A stretch of 32,576 nucleotides of DNA from contig JBLNAZ010000213.1 in the NCBI GenBank assembly GCA_050259615.1, positions 1-32,576 of the forward strand. Direction: 5' to 3'. Origin of the DNA: JAAXKN01 sp050259615. GTDB lineage: Bacteria; Bacteroidota; Ignavibacteria; Ignavibacteriales; SURF-24. Both the position numbers and the translations under genes were made by a program. The notes under the pieces were generated by a model that was not told the origin of the DNA, made no database searches, and saw only the letters and a list, made by a program, of their open reading frames with translations. Of this stretch, positions 30,391 through 32,576 are shown in pieces (the first letter of the stretch is position 1; every line of letters begins with the position of its first letter).

Positions 30391-32576
30391 ATGAAAAAAA
30401 TTCTCTACTCTTTATTTGTTATTCTTTCCATATCGGCCTTATCTTACTCACAGACTTCTCCCAAGCAGGAATTAAGGGGTGTATGGATGGCTTCACTTGG
30501 AATTGACTGGCCTTCAACCAAAGGGACCGACGCCAGCACCATAAATGCGCAGAAAAATCAGCTTGTTAGCATATTCAATCAGCACAAGACCTATGGAATA
30601 AATGCAATTTTCTTCCACATAAGGCCCAAATGCGACGCAGTTTATAAAAGTGATATTGAACCCTGGTCAACATACCTGACAGGAAAGCAGGGAACTGCGC
30701 CGTCAGATCCAAATTATGACCCTCTCCAGTTTGCAGTTGCGGAGGCTCATAAAAGAGGCATTGAACTCCACGCGTGGCTAAATCCTTACCGTGTAACTGC
30801 CACGGGTGAAAATCCAGCTTCACTTGCTTCCGGCAATGTTGCAAAACTTCATCCGGACTGGGTTATTCAGTGCGTAAACTCTGGCACGTCCTACCCATAC
30901 CAGTTCCTTAACCCGGGACTTCCTGAAGTAAGAGAGTATCTGATTAAGGTCATTATGGATATAGTGCGCCGGTATGACGTCGATGGTATTCACTTCGACG
31001 ATTATTTCTATCCTTATACCGAATATGGAACGTTTAGTGATGATGCTGCTTATAATATGTATAAAGGCACATTTACGGATAAAGCTTCCTGGCGAATGAA
31101 CAACGTGAACATGCTTCTTGCGGCAATTAACGACAGCATAAAAGCTGTAAAGCCATGGGTTAAGTTCGGCATCAGTCCTTCCGGAAACCAGTCCGTTAAT
31201 ACAGGAATTTTCTGCGATACTCCCGGATGGCTGCAGGGAAAATATACCGACCAGTCGGGCCAGAAGCATACGGGCAGTTCATATATTGATTACATCATGC
31301 CTCAGCTTTACTGGGCTGGCTACTACGGACGGCTTCCGCTATGGTCCGACGCTTCATTCTTAAACAGCCGCCATCTTTATATCGGGCTCCCATCTTACCG
31401 GTATACAGAAACCGGTTTTACACCCAATGAGCTGGGCTGGGAGATGAAAACAAACCGCACAACCCCTACAGTCAAAGGCGGCGTATTTTATAATTCCAGC
31501 AGTCTTACGGTTTACAACTACGCCGGGTGTACAGATTCGCTGATTCATAACTTCAACGTGTATGCGGCCATTACTCCAAAAATGACATGGCTGCCTGGAA
31601 ACAGCACAAAGCCGAATGCACCGCTGAACCTCAGGGCTGAAAAGAATACCTCAACGGGAAAATATGAGCTTAAATGGGATGCACCTGCAAAAGCATCTGA
31701 CGGCGATCAGGCATTCTTCTATATAGTTTACCGCTTTGAGACTGAGCCCACACAGGATATGCTGAATGATCCTTCAAAAATACTTGGCACCTGCGGCGAG
31801 ACAACTCTTTCTTCGGCCTATGCAAAGTATTCTGTAACATCGGGCGACTATTATGTTGTTACGGCTGTTGACCGGTATTCAAATGAAGGTCCTATTAGCA
31901 ATGTGTTTCATATGAACCAGCCCGACCAGATACCCTTAGCGCCTGTTCTTAAGACACCCATAGATCGTGCAGGAAACCTTGTGAACACTGCAACGCTTAC
32001 GTGGGGAAGTGTTCCTCTGGCTGAAAGTTATGTCCTGCAGATTGCAAAAGACAGCCTGTTTACAAAAATAATTGCATATGCACCTGAACACAGGAAATTG
32101 TCTTATACGTATAATTCTGTAACCCCGGGAATACAATATTACTGGAGGGTAAAAGCTGCAGGAGCAGGCGGAAACAGTGAGTACTCTGCTCCATTTGAGT
32201 TTGAGTCACTCATAATGAGCACCCCCGTACTCTCAGAGCCTAAAAATGCTACATATAATGTTGTTCTTAATCCTGTATTCAAATGGCCCAGAGTTCTCAA
32301 TGCCACTTCATACAGGCTGCTGTTAAGTTCAGACCAGAATTACGTAAACGTAGTTGTGGATACTACCATTGCAGATACGGCATTTGCGCTTTCGACGCCG
32401 CTTAAAACAGACAGTTATTACTACTGGCACATAAAAGCAAAGAATGCGGGTGCCGAAACTGGCTGGTCGGCAAGATGGGCTTTTCAGACGACTGCTGTTT
32501 CAGCCGTGCAGGATGATAAGTATGAAAAAGAGCAGAAGGATACTCAGGTGATGGAATATTCTTTGAAACAGAATTA
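30391..32576 (+). CDS. Second GHL10-type glycoside hydrolase, 3' end beyond window
   Basis: The frame is open from the ATG at 30391 to the window end, giving 728 complete codons. The signal peptide MKKILYSLFVILSISALSYS is cleaved before Q21. The GHL10 domain (about 27-400) aligns with the upstream paralogue almost without gaps at first: LRGVWMASLGIDWP, HAWLNPYRV, DGIHFDDYFYPY (D203-D204) and long shared runs such as AAINDSIKAVKPWVKFG. Fibronectin III-like modules follow (PNAPLNLRAEKNTSTGKYEL, then QIPLAPVLKTPIDRAGNL, then STPVLSEPKNATYNVVLNPV). The last residues, EYSLKQN followed by a partial Tyr codon, are where the sorting motif NYPNPFNP should begin, so the missing part is probably only the type A sorting domain of about 80 residues. 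It arose by tandem duplication. The active-site acids are retained, so both copies look functional. Confidence 0.9.
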   Translation, partial: MKKILYSLFVILSISALSYSQTSPKQELRGVWMASLGIDWPSTKGTDASTINAQKNQLVSIFNQHKTYGINAIFFHIRPKCDAVYKSDIEPWSTYLTGKQGTAPSDPNYDPLQFAVAEAHKRGIELHAWLNPYRVTATGENPASLASGNVAKLHPDWVIQCVNSGTSYPYQFLNPGLPEVREYLIKVIMDIVRRYDVDGIHFDDYFYPYTEYGTFSDDAAYNMYKGTFTDKASWRMNNVNMLLAAINDSIKAVKPWVKFGISPSGNQSVNTGIFCDTPGWLQGKYTDQSGQKHTGSSYIDYIMPQLYWAGYYGRLPLWSDASFLNSRHLYIGLPSYRYTETGFTPNELGWEMKTNRTTPTVKGGVFYNSSSLTVYNYAGCTDSLIHNFNVYAAITPKMTWLPGNSTKPNAPLNLRAEKNTSTGKYELKWDAPAKASDGDQAFFYIVYRFETEPTQDMLNDPSKILGTCGETTLSSAYAKYSVTSGDYYVVTAVDRYSNEGPISNVFHMNQPDQIPLAPVLKTPIDRAGNLVNTATLTWGSVPLAESYVLQIAKDSLFTKIIAYAPEHRKLSYTYNSVTPGIQYYWRVKAAGAGGNSEYSAPFEFESLIMSTPVLSEPKNATYNVVLNPVFKWPRVLNATSYRLLLSSDQNYVNVVVDTTIADTAFALSTPLKTDSYYYWHIKAKNAGAETGWSARWAFQTTAVSAVQDDKYEKEQKDTQVMEYSLKQN

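Overview
The window looks like a chromosomal segment from a Bacteroidota/Ignavibacteriota-type bacterium, most likely Ignavibacteria. Three observations support this. Secreted proteins end in type IX secretion (T9SS) sorting domains with the NYPNPFNP signature. A PorV/PorQ-family protein and a TonB-dependent receptor with a carboxypeptidase-regulatory N-domain are present. Every signal peptide ends in A/S followed by Gln (the Bacteroidota 'Q-rule'). Taxonomy is inferred from these traits only. No rRNA, tRNA, CRISPR array or insertion sequence was seen.

Layout. Positions 1-262 hold the possible first codons of a leftward gene that runs off the edge, and REP-like palindromes. A DUF423 membrane protein follows (263-619, minus). 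Positions 766-4625 (plus) form a signalling cluster: a histidine kinase with an ethylene-receptor-like membrane domain, an Rcp1-type single-domain response regulator, and a receiver-PAS-histidine kinase. Both downstream genes start with TTG. Only 2 bp away, tail to tail, ends a leftward block (12244-4628): a periplasmic adaptor, an RND permease fused to a TolC-like outer-membrane factor, a LytS-type kinase and a LytTR regulator. This is an efflux pump with an attached two-component system. Further right, still on minus, are a NarL-type regulator and its partner, a 14-repeat beta-propeller sensor kinase (16544-12577), then an 88-residue unknown protein and a DUF5777-type beta-barrel protein.

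From 18574 rightward (plus) is a cell-envelope operon: TonB-dependent receptor, a secreted Fn3-type protein, a PorV/PorQ barrel, an IPT/TIG lipoprotein with a propeller-like region and, after 191 bp, a T9SS-sorted propeller-like protein ended by a strong terminator. Two tandem paralogous GHL10-type glycosidases with Fn3 modules and T9SS tails follow; the second is cut by the window end just at its sorting motif.

How it may work together (inference): the right half looks like a surface uptake or degradation locus without a classical SusD. The receptor would import a ligand, the lipoprotein and sorted propeller protein would bind at the surface, PorV would hand cargo to the T9SS attachment machinery, and the glycosidases would act on an extracellular glycan. 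The left half is unusually dense in sensors (four kinases and three separate regulators). The most interesting items are the ethylene-receptor-like kinase cluster, the inner-membrane/outer-membrane fusion efflux protein with an embedded signal peptide, and a hairpin that can hide the receptor's ribosome binding site.
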